In this document: positions 12,373-25,221 of the stretch, in pieces
How the letters are laid out: every line of letters starts with the position of its first letter
How positions within the stretch are numbered: position 1 is the stretch's first letter
Origin: Chromobotia macracanthus
Taxonomy: Eukaryota; Chordata; Actinopteri; Cypriniformes; Botiidae
Length of the DNA: 64,000 nucleotides
Reading direction: 5' to 3'
NCBI GenBank assembly: GCA_036877525.1
Contig: JAZGTH010000146.1
Span: forward strand, 1 to 64,000
Notes under the pieces: generated by a model
What the model saw: the letters and a program-made list of their open reading frames with translations, nothing else
What the model was told of the DNA's origin: nothing
Databases searched by the model: none
Translations under genes and position numbers: made by a program

Positions 12373-15300
12373 ATGGATCAGTACTCGCTGGTGAGAGTCA
12401 TTGGTGAAGGATCTTTTGGTCGAGCTCTGTTGGTTCAACCAGTAAACCAGAGAGAAAATTATGTAATGAAGGAAATACGACTGCCAAAGGTAATACGCAT
12501 TCTGCGGTGTGTAACAGAGAAGCTGTACTGTAGTTAGTAAAGATGTTATATGAATATCAAACAGGCTGAATCTGGAATGAGGAGCAGCAGAAGAGAAGCG
12601 GTGCTGCTGTCCAGAATGAAGCATCCAAACATTGTGACTTTCAGAGATTCATTTGAAGGTTTTTAAGGGTGTTTTGCACGAAATATCAATATTTATTTCA
12701 TGAGATTTTAAGATCTGAAAATATGAAATGTATTGTGTCGTTGTTATGAGTAAGAAACTCAAACAAAGTCTCTCTCTCTCTCTCTCTATCTATCTCTATC
12801 TCTCTCTATATGTCTCTTTAGCTGATGGTCATCTATACATCGTGATGGAGTTCTGCAGTGGTGGAGATCTTCTTCAGAGAATACAACAGCAAAAGAATGT
12901 TCTGTTTTCTGAGGACATGGTATGACAAAGATAACTAGTTTACTGTCAAATGCTTTGGTAATAAATATCATGTTCAAACAAATGTGAACAAACCTTTCAT
13001 GTAGGTATATTTAACAATAGCCTTTAAGACAAAACTAAATAATCAACAGTTAAGATAAGCAAGTTACTTAAGCAAGTTACCCTTTAACATTATTGACAGA
13101 CACAGGTTTATTAAGTTAACTGTCACTTTAAGACTTAATGCTCATACACATCCACTGTTTACATTCACTTAAGACACAAGTGACTGTGTTTATGCGACCC
13201 TTGTTTTTGCATGTATTTGCCATTTTGCGTGAATTCCTGTCACAGTGTACTTGGTTACCTTGAAAACACTGGCACTCGCTGCTGCTTCAGCTATCATATA
13301 GTAGAAATATCCAAATAAAAACAAGCTATTCAACATTCAGCTGTTCAACTCTAATCGTCTTTAAGTCTAACCGTTTGATGTCTGAAACATTTCAATGTAA
13401 CTGTTTTATTGCTATCATTGTAAATATTCACTTTCCTATTGCCACAGAGAGGAATTAGAGATTGTATGTCACATTCAGACGACAGACATCAACACATTTT
13501 TTTGAAGATATTTTTTGTATATTCGTATACAAATACAGTACAATATATTGTATACAATACAATATACATATTTTTCCAACAAATGACAACTAAACTCCCT
13601 AGAACCTTGTGAACAGTTTTGTAGTGGCTGTGTGCAAGTTTTGTTAATTCAAAAGCCGAGTGACAGTCATACACGCAAAGGTAATGTTAATTATCAAACC
13701 AGAAAAGTCCAAAAGTATGTATTGTATTGTCCAGTGTTTTCCTTAAACAGTGAGGCAAGTTACTGCAATTGTCTCAGTGCAGCAGGAATGACCTACAGTG
13801 GTGACATTTTTCATGACAGAAAATCAAAATACTGCTCTAAACTCAGAAAGGCAGTGCAATCCTCTTAATATGGCATTGAAACAAAACATTTACCCAGGAT
13901 TCAACACGGTGTGACATCAGCTTCACATTCTCTATACTCTATACACACTGTTTAATGAGGATGTGAAGGGCGCGCACAGCTGTGTAACGTATGCTAGCAC
14001 AATCTGAAGCAGAAAGAAAAGTCTAAGTTTGCAGGTCACACACGAGCAACTAGTTTTAAAAATGATATGCTGTTTTCAGGGGCCGTTATTCAGGGACTGA
14101 GCATGAGTTGTTCATGCAAACTTCATGTCCGTTTTAAATGCATTTATGTGAAACTACCGCTATTGATAAAGCTGCACCATCAATAAATGCAAAACTGTTT
14201 TATAGTCAAGCCCTGGCCCATGTTATGCTGTTAATTTAGGCCTAATGAATATACCTTTGTTTTCTTTCTAGTTTTTCAATTTGGTTATCTGTAATCTATT
14301 GATTATCTAGCTATTTTTTCTTTAATTCTAATTAATTCTTTGCTTTAATGTCTCTTTTTTTAGATCCTGAAGTGGTTTGTGCAGATGTGTTTAGGCACCA
14401 GATACATTCATGACAAGAGAGTACTTCACAGGGATTTGAAATCAAAGGTACACAAATTCACAAGCGTTGATTTAGAGCACAAAAATTATATTTTTTATAT
14501 AGTGCGCCCAAAAAGTATTTAGATACTTAAGGCACAATTAAAGACACAGGAATGCCATTGCATCAAATTTACTATTATTTAGTTTTATTTATAGATTTAG
14601 TAAATTTAGAATTTATTAACATATGTGATAGTTTTGTATATAGTGTTATATATTGCTAATACTATATAGAAACATACATGCACAGGTATACTTTTTAAGT
14701 TAAACATTTCACAAGAAGAAACACTTGAAATTTTATTTTAAATAATAAAAATAGATGATTATAATAATAAATAAATTTTTAAATAAAGTCAAAAAGTGTC
14801 TAAACATTTGTCAGATAGTTAATGTGATGAATTGCATGTGTAAACGAAGGAAACTACATACATTCGTTAAAAATCATCTTAAGACTGGTTAATTGCAAGA
14901 AAATTAAGCATCTTTTTAGGGCCATTGTAATAAGTTTTCAGTTTCCAAATATATCAGAATACACTACAAGAACATTATGAGTTGTCAAGACAGATATGAA
15001 GCTGGACCGTCTTGAAATGAGTAGAACTCTTTTTTTTTTTTACTTCCTCGCTGCAGAACATTTTCTTGACAGATAATGGAACTGTGAAGGTTGGAGATTT
15101 TGGTTCAGCTTGTACTCTTAACAGGTACTGAGAAATATGATTGCAGCCATTTTGTTCCTTCATTAGATGCTGTAGAACACTATCATGTGAGTAACAGGTT
15201 TTGATGTGTAATTTTGCAGTGCAAAAGCTTATGCTCAGACATATGTCGGTACCCCATATTATGTGTCTCCAGAGATATGGGACAACAAACCTTACAATAA

Positions 15301-18300
15301 TAAGAGGTAAAACATTACAGCGGATAATATAACCCTTCAATTTTGGCGTCAAATTTACATTTGTAGTATACCAAATGTTCACTATGTATATGTATTACAG
15401 TGATGTCTGGTCTCTTGGCTGTGTCTTGTATGAACTTTGCACTCTCCGGCACCCGGTAATTTCCTCTTTACACCCTCAAATAATAATAATAATAAAATAA
15501 TGTAGTTACAGTAAGTTTATACATGCAAGTGCTGTTTATATAATGTGTTATGTAAGAAATGCCAGTGTTGCACTGCTATTACTGTGTATTTTATAAAGTT
15601 TAGGTATAGTTCACCCAAGAATACTACTAAATAAATAGATACTGCTTATTTAAAACTAAGTAATGACAGAATGACTGAATACTAACTAAATTTTCATTAT
15701 TGGGTGAACTGTCCCTTAGGGCACATAGCCTATGTGAATTGTAACCCTCTCTTTATAAGTTCCAGGCACGCAGCTGGAAGAGTCTGATTCTAAAAGTGTG
15801 TCGGGGGGCATATTCACCGTTACCCAGTCATTTCTCCTATGAACTGCACTACCTTATCAAACACATGTTCAAGACTAACCCTAGAGACAGACCCTCTGTA
15901 CACACCATCCTCAGCTCGCACCGTGTGTCCCGACTGCTGCATAAGCACCTGACACCAGAGGTACCTGACTAACACTTATGTGTCTATCACAGCAGATCAT
16001 CTGAGAGGCTCATCAGAACAGCAGTAATTCATTCAGGGATGCAAGTAGAAACTGTAAATTTGCTTCATCAAATTTCATAGGAATATTTTGGAAGACATTG
16101 TCAGGAAAAATTGTATTACATTATGTGTTGTATTAGAATTGCATTTGTTACATTTCACGGGTTCGTCCTAACTGCAGTTGATGTTTCGGTCTGCTTTCTG
16201 TCCTGCACAGAGTAAAGAGCTGGTACAAAAACGAATGTGCCATTGGAGGAAGGAGGAGGGAGAGAAAGTGGCTATGCTTTTAGGACAGAAGAGTTTAGTG
16301 AGCTCATCAACCACTGCAGGTCACTAGTTGAGATTAGCTAAATATAAATTACACACTTCACCTTATAAATGTAAAAATGGTTAACATGTTTCAGTTTTAT
16401 GTAACATTTTTATATAAAAAATGTTATCACATTTATATTTTTTGTAATGGGAACTTAATTGTCTCAGTAGAGGTAACATCAGTATCTTTTTCTGGATCTT
16501 TGCAAACAGGAGAGTCCTTCACAGAGAACAGCAGTGATCCGGCTTCTCGTAAGAGGTGGGCAGTCGGATCTTGTAATACAGTATTAGGGGTCCTGGGAAA
16601 TGCTGATATAATTTCTTCTGGTAGCATGTCAACTGCAGAAGGGTCTCATTCCATCTCAGGTACTGTGATACCAATAGAAATTAATTGTGATTAATATATT
16701 AATATGTAATATATTAATATTAATATGATATATATATTCAGCATCTTTAAAACATGTCTTTCCCAAACCCTTTAAATCTGATATTCTCTAATAATGTAAA
16801 ATTATTTGGTGGATTTATTGTCAGTAGTGTGTAGTTCATCTCTTTGTTGATTTAAATAGTTTTGTCAACTCTTGTGTTCTTTGGCTCTGCTGTAGAAGGA
16901 GAGTGTGAGGAGACCCAGGAGAGAAGAATGAGGAAACAGTGGGCTAAAGATTCAGCAGAGAGAGTCCTGAGTGTGCTGGAGAAAGCTCAGCTCTGCTCTG
17001 CCTTTGAGACCTTCACTGTACACAGACACGGTCAGTAAGGGGAATTCCATTCCAGGTGGATTGTCCCAGTAATAAATTTACATTTATTAATTTAGCAGGC
17101 ACTTTTATCGAAAGCGACTTACAAAAGATGAGAGCATTAAACATTTTGCCTTAAGAACCAGCAAGCCAAAGTATTGTAGTAATATACAACCCCAAATCAG
17201 AAAAAGTTGGGACAGTATGGAAAACACAAATAAAAAAAAAAGTAGCGATTTCTAAATTTACTTTGACTTGTATTTCATTGCAGACAATACAACAGCACAT
17301 TATTTAATGTGTTCCTCATGATTTTTATTGTTTTTTCTTCAAAAAAAAAACAAAATTCCCATTTTGGTTCTTGCAACACATTTCAAAAAAAGTTGGAACA
17401 GTAAAGCATTTACCACTTTGTAATGTTGCCATTCCTTTTCACAACACTTAAAAGACGTTTAGGGACTGAAGACACCAAGTGAAGAAGTTTCAGGTGTAAT
17501 TTTGTCCCATTCTTGCTGCAAACAAGTCTTAAGGTGGGCAACAGTATGGGGTCTTCGTTGTCGCATTTTGAGCTTCAAAATGCACCACACATTCTCTATT
17601 GGAGACAGGTCGGGACAGCAGGCAGTCCAGTCAAGTACCTGTATCCTCTTCCTCCGTAGCCAGGACTTTGTAATGTGTGCAGAATGTGGTTTTGCATTAT
17701 CTTGTTGAAATATGCATGGACGTCCCTGGAAAAGATGTCTTCTTGAAGGCAGCATATTGTGCTCCAAAATCTCTATGTACTTTTCAGCATTAATGGTGCC
17801 ATCACAGAAGTGCAAGTTACCTTTACCAAGCGCACTGACACAACCCCATACCATGACAGACCCTGGCTTTTGGACTTGTTGCTGGTAACAGTCTAACAGG
17901 TAACAGCACACGGCGTCCATTTCTCCCAAAAAAATACCTGAAATACTGATTCATCTGACCACAGTACACGTTTCCACTGTGTGATGGTCCTTCCCAGATG
18001 CCTCAGAGCCCAGAGAAGTCAACGGCGCTTCTGGACACTGTTAACATAGGGCTTCTTTTTGGCACAGTACAGTTTTTACTGGCATTTGTGGCTGTAACTA
18101 CAAATGTGGTACTTGAAAAAGGTTTGCCAAAGTAGTCTTGAGCCCATGTGGTGATATTGCTTATAGATGAATGACGATTCTTGATGCAGTGCCGCCTGAG
18201 TGATCGGAGAGCACGGTTGTTCAGCTTAGGCTTGTGCCCTTGTCCTTTACGCACTGAAATTCCTCCACATTCCTTGAATCTTTTAATTATGTTATGTACT

Positions 18301-19992
18301 GTTGAAGGTGAAATAAGCAAATGTCTTCCTATCTTTCTTTGAGGAACATTGTTTTTAAACATTTCAATAATTTTCTCACGTATTTGTTGGCAAACTGGCG
18401 ATCCTCTGCCTATCTTTGCTCCTGAAGGACTAGACCTTTCTTGGATGCTGCTTTTGTACCAAATCATAATTACAATCACCTGTTTCAAATCACACTATTA
18501 TTTAACCAATTTACCTGATTACTAGCCCTAAATTGCTCCTGTTCCAACTTTTTTTGAAATGTGTTGCAAGAACCAAAACAGGAATTTTGTTTTTTTGAAG
18601 AAAAAACAATAGAAATCATGAGGAACACATTAAATAATGTGCTGTTGTATTGTCTGCAATGAAATACAAGTCAAAGTAAATTTAGAAATCACTATCTTTT
18701 TTTATTTGTGTTTTCCATACTGTCCCAACTTTTTCTGATTTGGGGTTGTACAAAGTATATTAGTACAAAGTAATATTTACAAGTGGATATTGTATTCTGC
18801 AACTAGAGACAAGATGAACAAAAGAAGGGTTTTTTATATGTAGGAAAGAATATCAGAGCATTAGGGATTAATCAGGTGTCTGCAAAACAGGTGTGTTTTG
18901 AGTTGTTTTTGTAAATAAATGTACCGTAAGGCATATTGGAGAAACAGTCACTAAATGCAAACTGTTTACCTTTTAGAAAATTTGTGCTGCACATTATATT
19001 CAGTTATAATATTGTGAAATAGGAAGATCTGATGTTGCCATTCTGTAACTCGCAATTCTTCATATTAAAACAGTTCTTCATCTTTTATAAAACTTTTTCC
19101 ATTAGTTTTGAAAATACACAGCTCAAATAATATTTATGGATGAAATGCCACACTTAAATATTCCTTTTATAACTATATAACTATTTTTAAACATTAATGC
19201 TTGTTAACATTAGAGCCTGCAAACTTCCTTCACTTTCACTTTCCTGATCTATTTATCAGGAGAAACAGTAGCTTAAATGTCTTTATTTCATCTCCATCTA
19301 ATCTGATTGCTGATGATGGTCAATGATATTACAAATTATTTGGCTTTTTGAGTAGACATGCATGTACTGATTTTTACCTTGTGGATGAAAAAACAGGCAA
19401 AATGTATTTACATTAAAGGGTCAGCTCAAGCCATAAAGTGATTAGAATGTAAGGGCACTTAAAAACCACTCACAACACCGTAGCATATGTCGATAGCTTT
19501 TGCATGACAAGCAATTTCTGAAAATGTATGGTAAATCTGGTTTAGTTACATAATTTCTTGCTTTGTTTATAAAAGGCACCAAACTGATCTGATGTTTGTG
19601 TGTACAAGCAGGGTTCTTCACTCATGTGGCTGTGGATAATACGCCACTAAATTAATGTAAATAAATGTATAATGCTGCAGTACTTGTCCATGAACAGAGT
19701 TATTTTGTCAACAGGTTCTAATTGTCTTGGAGGTCCTTTAAACACCAAGCAGGGAGACAGTGTTGATGGACCTGAAGAGACCTTCATAGACAACAGCCGA
19801 CTCGATCCACGCTCAGATGATGAGGACACGTCAGTTTCTTCTCTTTTGCTTCAGTCAATATTTATATACTGTTTATCATTTCTCCATCCACTAATGTGAT
19901 TCTCTCTTTAATCTTCTAACTGCAGGGATTTTGAAGAGGACTGTCCACACGACTGGATACATGAACTGGAGAAAATGATGGAAGAGCACTAG
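12373..19992 (+). CDS. nek3: NIMA-related kinase Nek3, 13 coding exons
   Basis: Serine/threonine kinase of the NEK family. Coding exons: 12373-12489, 12565-12658, 12822-12919, 14364-14447, 15057-15124, 15220-15306, 15401-15455, 15760-15960, 16211-16319, 16510-16659, 16896-17030, 19715-19829, 19926-19992. All joins keep frame with GT-AG introns and give 459 residues. The start MDQYSLVRVIGEGSFG places the glycine loop at residues 11-16; the ATP lysine is K33, the catalytic HRDLKSKN has D127, DFG is at 145-147, and TYVGTPYYVSPE is the activation segment. The kinase domain ends near residue 260. The tail carries the Nek3-type blocks RKRWAVGSCN, RKQWAKDSAE and DDEDTDFEED...DWIHELEK, which fit vertebrate Nek3 rather than Nek1 or Nek5. 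Exon 8 is taken to begin at TTCCAG because that restores the family HPFQA-SW join. Human NEK3 is known for links to prolactin/VAV signalling; nothing here shows that directly. Confidence 0.93.
12769..12812 (+). repeat. TC/TATC microsatellite in nek3 intron 2
   Basis: A run of TCTCTC changing into TCTATC repeats forms the polypyrimidine stretch directly before the acceptor of the third nek3 coding exon (AG at 12820-12821). Length changes here would sit within the splice-acceptor tract. Confidence 0.8.
13000..14330. other. nek3 intron 3, no other feature
   Basis: The intron between the exons ending at 12919 and starting at 14364 is AT-rich and shows no further coding block. Palindromic AT sequence with repeated TACAATATA words lies at about 13530-13570. 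Confidence 0.6.
15600..15722. repeat. Small palindromic MITE in nek3 intron 7
   Basis: The left part reads TATAGTTCACCCAAGAATAC and the right part ATTTTCATTATTGGGTGAAC followed by TGTCCCTTAGGG. The GTTCACCCAA / TTGGGTGAAC ends are inverted copies, and a CAGAATGA / TGACAGAATG core lies between. It is of the same family as the fragments at 10050-10141 and 35020-35190. Confidence 0.6.
17187..18748 (-). mobile_element. Tc1/mariner-type DNA transposon with about 210-bp inverted repeats
   Basis: The element is flanked by TA on both sides (17185-17186 and 18749-18750). The left end begins CAACCCCAAATCAGAAAAAG and the right end is its inverted complement, ending CTTTTTCTGATTTGGGGTTG. The inverted repeats run about 17187-17401 and 18539-18748, and the motif AAAAGTTGGGACAG / AAAAGTTGGAACAG occurs at both the outer and inner end of each, as in IR/DR-type fish Tc1 elements. 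The 1562-bp element sits in the nek3 intron between exons 11 and 12, in the opposite orientation. Confidence 0.92.
17459..18488 (-). pseudogene. Tc1-type transposase, frameshifted
   Basis: Two minus-strand frames together make up a DD34E-family transposase. The first (18488-18003) has the helix-turn-helix DNA-binding part, with QRKIGRHLLISPSTVHNIIK and a GRPR-like linker region. The second (17929-17459) has the catalytic part, with VMVWGCVSALGKG, FQQDNAKPHSA (second Asp) and DLSPIENVW (Glu). The join near 17930-18003 is out of frame, so the gene is not intact. It is dead or nearly so; the first catalytic Asp is not clearly readable in either frame. Confidence 0.85.
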
Positions 19993-20560
19993 CAACTACA
20001 ATTTTAATATTTGTATGGCAAGGTGATCATGTTTTTGCATATGTACGTATATTTTAATTGTATATTTGATGTGTTTTTTTTGTTTTAAATAGGCTTCATC
20101 ATTAATCATGAAATGTACAAAAAATGATTTGCAATACATTCCTTACTGAAAACAAAAATGTCTGACTGAGTTTGTCTTTTGACTGCAAACCTTTAGCAAA
20201 GGATGTGACCATAGAAACACATTTGTGTTTAATAACAGAAATTAATAATAGTCAGTATTGTGTATTAGTACAGAATACAATCTTTATTATTTGATGCATC
20301 TTAATTTGGGCAACAAATTATTTTAATAGTCAATAAGTTTCAACCAGAGTAATTAGTAGTAATTAGTAATTAGAATATTCTTCCTTGAAGTAGGTGAAAT
20401 TATTATTGTAAACGATAAAATAATTGTGCCAACATTTTAAATTCTATTATTATAAAATTACAATTTTATAAAAAATGTATTTGAAATAGATGATTTGGAC
20501 CAAATAATAAAGAAAAAGCAGTCAGTATGGGTGTAATGGATAGAGGGAAGACCTTCAAAC
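19993..20560 (+). other. nek3: nek3 3' untranslated region, probable
   Basis: After the stop at 19990-19992 the sequence is AT-rich without coding potential. AATAAA at about 20503-20508 (in CCAAATAATAAAG) is a candidate polyadenylation signal about 510 nt after the stop. No earlier canonical signal was noted. Confidence 0.35.
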
Positions 20561-22650
20561 ACTTTAAAAAGCTTCTCAGGATGATTCCTCAAGAAACTGG
20601 GTGATAAAATGTAAAAAAACATTTCTGTAAATTCTAGACACAGGGTGACAACATTGAATATGCTAGAATATAACCACTTATTTTATTTTTAGTTTTCTTT
20701 AATCACAGTAATTCCCAGTTACATTTGTGTTATTTCATAGTTTTATGAGTTTACTATTCTAAAATCTGATATATTTGATATAATTATAAAAAATATTAAA
20801 AAAATAAAATAAGTTTCTTACATAAAAGGGTCTTACTAACCAATTTAAATTACTAACTTAGTTGTTACATTAAAGCAAAAAAGCAAATGTGTGTATATTT
20901 CTAATCTTGTTTAAATGTTAAATTTAAATGGTGTGGTGAACAGCATGCTAGCAGGATGCTAGGACAACTGCCAGACACTTCTTACAGGGAAGACTTGGAA
21001 GAAAAGGACATTTCCATTAGTCTAAAGTGTCATTATACAACTGTTCACACAGTTAACTGTTCACATGTTAAAGTTATTAACATATGAATGAATGCATGCA
21101 TGATATTTTAATATTTGCTATCATGTTTGTACTGCAAGTTCCACACAGTGAAGAAAGGGTGGGCCCCTCTGATGTAAACAGCCAATCGCAGCCCTGACAC
21201 GGGGTACCAAAATGCAATCTCCATCTTGTCTGAAAGGGATAAAGTACCCTTTCAATTAACACTCCTTGTTCCGAGTCTCCGGTCAAGAGAAACAATAACC
21301 GATACATCAAGTTCTGAGAGGCAGTCTCTATTCTAGAGAGGCACAAACAACACTCCAAAGTTCTAAGTTATTAGCTTTAAATTGGGGGCACAAAGTTCAA
21401 CAGATCAACCAGTTTGTGTCCAGAGATGCAGTAACTGACACACCAAGTTCTGAATCTCTGACCCTTCCAGAGAAACATTAACAGAATAACCAAGTTCTGA
21501 ATCTCCAGTCTGCGAGGTAGGCGTTAATAACAAACATCTGACCAGCCTGAACAGCACACTTATTCGCAGGGACGTAAATATTACTAATAAATGTTTTTCC
21601 TGAGACCTTGGCATTAGTGCATTGTCAGTGTCTGTTTATCTTAGTTGACTTTGATATTACATAACTGATTATTAGATGTATAACAAATAATTCTTCATTT
21701 GTTTAAATAGAAATAAGGTTTTCACCTTATTAGATTACAGAGCTCAACAGTTGATCTTTCTGCCATACTATCACTTGTATTTTACAATCTTTGTGTTTTA
21801 TTTTCCATTTTTGCTATTCTCTTTAATTTAGTACCATTCAGTGGTTGTTAGTTATTCTTGTATATATTTTGGTTAAAACTGTTTTCCTTGTGTTGATAAT
21901 ACAATAATACTCTAAAAGATAACCCGAATCTCACAAAATCCTTCAGATAAGTTGGATGATAACTTTCTCCAATTTACATATTTAATTGACTGGATAATCC
22001 ATTTGGATTGTTCTTATACTGTGAAGGTGAAATTTCTTGGCTGGTGCTTCGAGGTAAAGGAGGCAAGGGTCATCTCACCTGACACACCATGTATGCTGTA
22101 CACTACACAGCTAGTGCCCAATAGTTAAAGTGACACAATGCATAAATTAGATGAACTCACAGTGACGATAACGGGCTGCATAACTTACCTTTCCAAATAC
22201 CTTTCCTGACATCTAGTGGCAAAAAGTGAGAACAGGTGTCTTGTTTAATTCCAGCGCCGTGTAAAACAAAACATTTAAATTAAATGTTAAATATTAAAAT
22301 AGAAGAGAATGGGTAAGATGGGCCAGTGAGGAAAAATCTATTATTCCTATCTGGCTCTAATGAAAAGTACATGGGGAAAGCAAGGTGTATTTTCACCTTG
22401 TTCTTGCCAGTCAGATGTAATATTGTAATAGTTATGAAAGGTGATATTGTGCTAGATGCCATTTCTATGTTGTAGACACCATGACAGAAGCCCAAACACA
22501 AAATGCCGAACACAAAATGTCAATCAGATTCGTCAAGCACCATCCAAACTCACAAGATTTGAGACGGTACAACAGTTTTTGTAATTATAATAAACGCAAT
22601 GAAATATCAATACTTTGGTTAATATTTCTGTAATAACTTGTGCCTATTCA
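20560..22650. other. Spacer with degenerate internal repeats at 21230-21520
   Basis: No gene recognised. At about 21270-21520 the motif CAAGTTCTGA is repeated three times (about 21308, 21440, 21493), each in a context of the type CAGTAACTGACACACCAAG and followed by TCTC, spaced about 50-130 bp. The block may be part of an old retroelement; minus-strand open frames across it encode nothing I recognise. Confidence 0.4.
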
Positions 22651-22686
22651 TCATTGTAGGAGGGCCCATCCGCTGGCTACGCCCCT

Positions 22687-22702
22687 GTTTCCATGGTAAC
22701 AG
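22687..22702. promoter_or_regulatory. RFX X-box-like palindrome
   Basis: GTTTCCATGGTAAC is one base off an RFX-type X-box on each half and is followed by TGCGG and a short GC-richer stretch (TAGGGCGGTTGTTAC). It lies 230 bp before the zinc-finger-like exon remnant at 22930. Motif match only. Confidence 0.3.
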
Positions 22703-22929
22703 ATTGCGGTCTTTCTAGGGCGGTTGTTACTAAATAAAGTATTATATGTCATCTACAGAGATATCTTACAAAGATTAAAATCTTATAAGAATATCGTAAA
22801 TGTTTGTTTTTGATTTTTATGTTTGTTACTACAATTATTTTACAATTTATTTTGGGTTAATTTCCGGAGCTCTGTTTTTGCCTGCCCGCATCCATTCTGA
22901 TTTCTGTCGGAAAGTAGTACTAGTTACCT

Positions 22930-23154
22930 GTGGAAGACTTCCTGGGTCAAAAATACAATAAAGACTGGGATTGTGAAGATGACATTAGGGACTGGATGCA
23001 ACGTGTGGCTGGAGATGAAGGAAACGGTTTCTGTAGGTACTGTAAAGCAGAGATTAAAGCACATCACAGTGATTTTCTGAATCATAGCAAGACTGAAAAG
23101 ACTCTGAAATGCAGCCGTCTCCGTGCTCCCCAGCCATGTTGGAATCAGATATAG
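22930..23154 (+). pseudogene. Zinc-finger-like exon remnant
   Basis: The open frame reads ...QKYNKDWDCEDDIRDWMQRV then FCRYCKAEIKAHHSDFLNHS and KTEKT. The pattern Cys-X2-Cys followed by spaced His in FCRYCKAEIKAHHSDFLNH resembles the N-terminal zinc finger found in fish proteins derived from hAT-type transposases. The frame has no ATG at its start (the first codon in reach is GTG), and after residue 75 it ends without further domain. The likely reading is one exon, or a retained fragment, of a transposase-derived gene. It is not related to nek3 by sequence. Confidence 0.45.
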
Positions 23155-23649
23155 TTGTTTACACGCAGGTTAGATGTCTACGTATCGTAACTGTATCTGA
23201 TTTAAATGCACATTTGGAAGTGGCTCAGATCGGATACAAAAATCCTGCTGCAGTCTTTTGTTTACACGTTTCCAACAATATCCAGTCACATGTGAGAATG
23301 TTTTGTGGCAGTGTAAAGCCGCCTTCCAAATGGAGATTTAATGATGTGGACATCTGACAATCATTAATTAACCAACGTTTAGGTTAAAGGTTTAAGTTTA
23401 GGTTAGTTTAGTTGAACCACTAAAGAACGGGGCACACATTTCCTGGACATCCTGTAGAATGCAACCAATCTGACGACGACTTAAAAACTCCTGAAGTGTT
23501 TGCAGTTAAGTGTGCTTAATCGTTCAGTCACTTGTCTGTGGACAAGTCGTCTGAGACGAGATGGAAGGAGGCTGAGCATCAGACTGAGCATGAACTGACT
23601 GTCAGGGTCATGTGTCTTTGGGAACCCGAGGATGAGACATGAAGACAAT

Positions 23650-24240
23650 ATTCAGTTCACTTTTATTTGTATACTGCTTTTCACATTGCATATTGTTTCA
23701 AAGCAGCTTTACAGAAAATGCATGTTTGTATGTTACTAGAAAAGACCAACAGTCTTGAAAAGTGCAGTTGTAAGAGTACAAATCATAAACTATAGTGTTT
23801 ACATTTAGCAAATTAATGTGCATTTTAATGATAATGTGATCATAATTAATTCTATATATGTGAAAATTGGCAGTTTTGTGATGATCCTAAGATGAGGTCA
23901 TCTGCAGTCCTAGCAGGGGTAGGTGTGGTCTCTTCACAGGTGTTGGTCATCTGAAGTTTTCATAAGAGGCTGGATACAAGCTGGAGCTGGTGTAATCTCT
24001 AGTTACCTCGGAATGGATATCCCAAGGTGAGAAACAGAAAAGCAGATGGAGAATAATTAGCATAACTGCTGTTTATAACATTTCAGGCAAAAATAATAAT
24101 TTGCATTCAAACTGATATAACTGGAATTCAAGGACTGAGATATATTATGTGAAAACTAAAGAGATGTATCTTTAGTTTAGATTTAAACTGGGAGAGAGTG
24201 GCAAAATAAGATGATATTAATGTAGAAGCTGGTCACAAAC
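23650..24240. repeat. Long dispersed repeat of a type common in cyprinid-like fish
   Basis: It begins with TTCACTTTTATTTGTATACTG and CACATTGCATATTGTTTCAA followed by AGCAGCTTTACAGAAAATGC, then GAGGCTGGATACAAGCTGG and TGGTGTAATCTCTAGTTACC. I recognise this as a recurrent dispersed sequence of fish genomes, but cannot name the family. AT-rich continuation to about 24780 may be part of it, interrupted by the repeat at 24265-24400. Confidence 0.5.
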
Positions 24241-24264
24241 TATATGACTCCCCATAAGATTTTA

Positions 24265-24400
24265 GCACCCCTGCTTCTGAATGGTTCATACGCCGGGGAG
24301 TCTGCTACCTGATTGGTCAGTAAAGCCCACCTCAACACCTAATCCTAACCATAGTAGGGAGAAACAGGAGAGTCGTAATCTCATGGTGAGCCCGATTTCG
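24265..24400. repeat. Dispersed repeat, copy 1 (paralogous to 46630-46780)
   Basis: CTGCTTCTGAATGGTTCATA, CGCCGGGGAGTCTGCTACC, CCTAATCCTAACCATAGTAG and GGAGAAACAGG occur here and, with substitutions, in the same order at 46630-46780. The two copies are about 22 kb apart in the same orientation. Confidence 0.7.
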
Positions 24401-25221
24401 ATACGACATTGGCCATGCTAACTCTTGTGACATGAACTTTTTTAGACAATGAATTAGGTGAATGCTTGGTAAAATGACATTTTAGTCTTGACCTAAACTT
24501 ATTGACAGTGTATGAACAAAGCTGGGAAGTTTAGAGGCCAAGTTAGGGAAAAATCTACAACCTTTTTTTGAGAATTTTGATAGTGTGGGAATTATTAACA
24601 GGCCAGTATTTTGCGACTGCAATGTACACAATGAAATGTAATATGATAATAGTTTGCGAAAATAATGAGGCATTTAGTGGTTTATAACTTAATAACAAAA
24701 TTTTGAAATGTACAAGAAACTTAATAGGCAACTTAATAGCAACAAAGAGGGTATAGCAACTATTTAAAAGCCCTGCAGAACACCCACACTGTGAGGGGCA
24801 ATATGACCAAGGACCCACCTACACAGGACACTATGAGTTTGTGACTCATAAAACATGAGTTGTTTGAAAGTATAAGACTGACTCTATTCCATAAATTGCA
24901 ATCATTAAGGGAGTGTGAGTTCACTGCTAAGTCCTTGTGGTTTTCTAGATAATTATAAATCTTAAATGGTAATGACAAGTGACTTCTATAGATGCATACA
25001 GCATCATTTAACACTGTTTGGAGCTTAAAGGTTTATCTTGAAAGGGTTCTCATATTTGTGGCTGACATGAATTTTCTCTGGAAGGTGTCTAGGCTAACCC
25101 TGAGAGAGGTGCTAGAAGAAGTTTCCGGAGAAAAGAAAGTGTAAGGTGCTTTCCTCAGCCTTTTGCAGATCTCAGATTAATGGTGGGAAGATGAATAATA
25201 TAAAACAATGCCACAGCAGTA

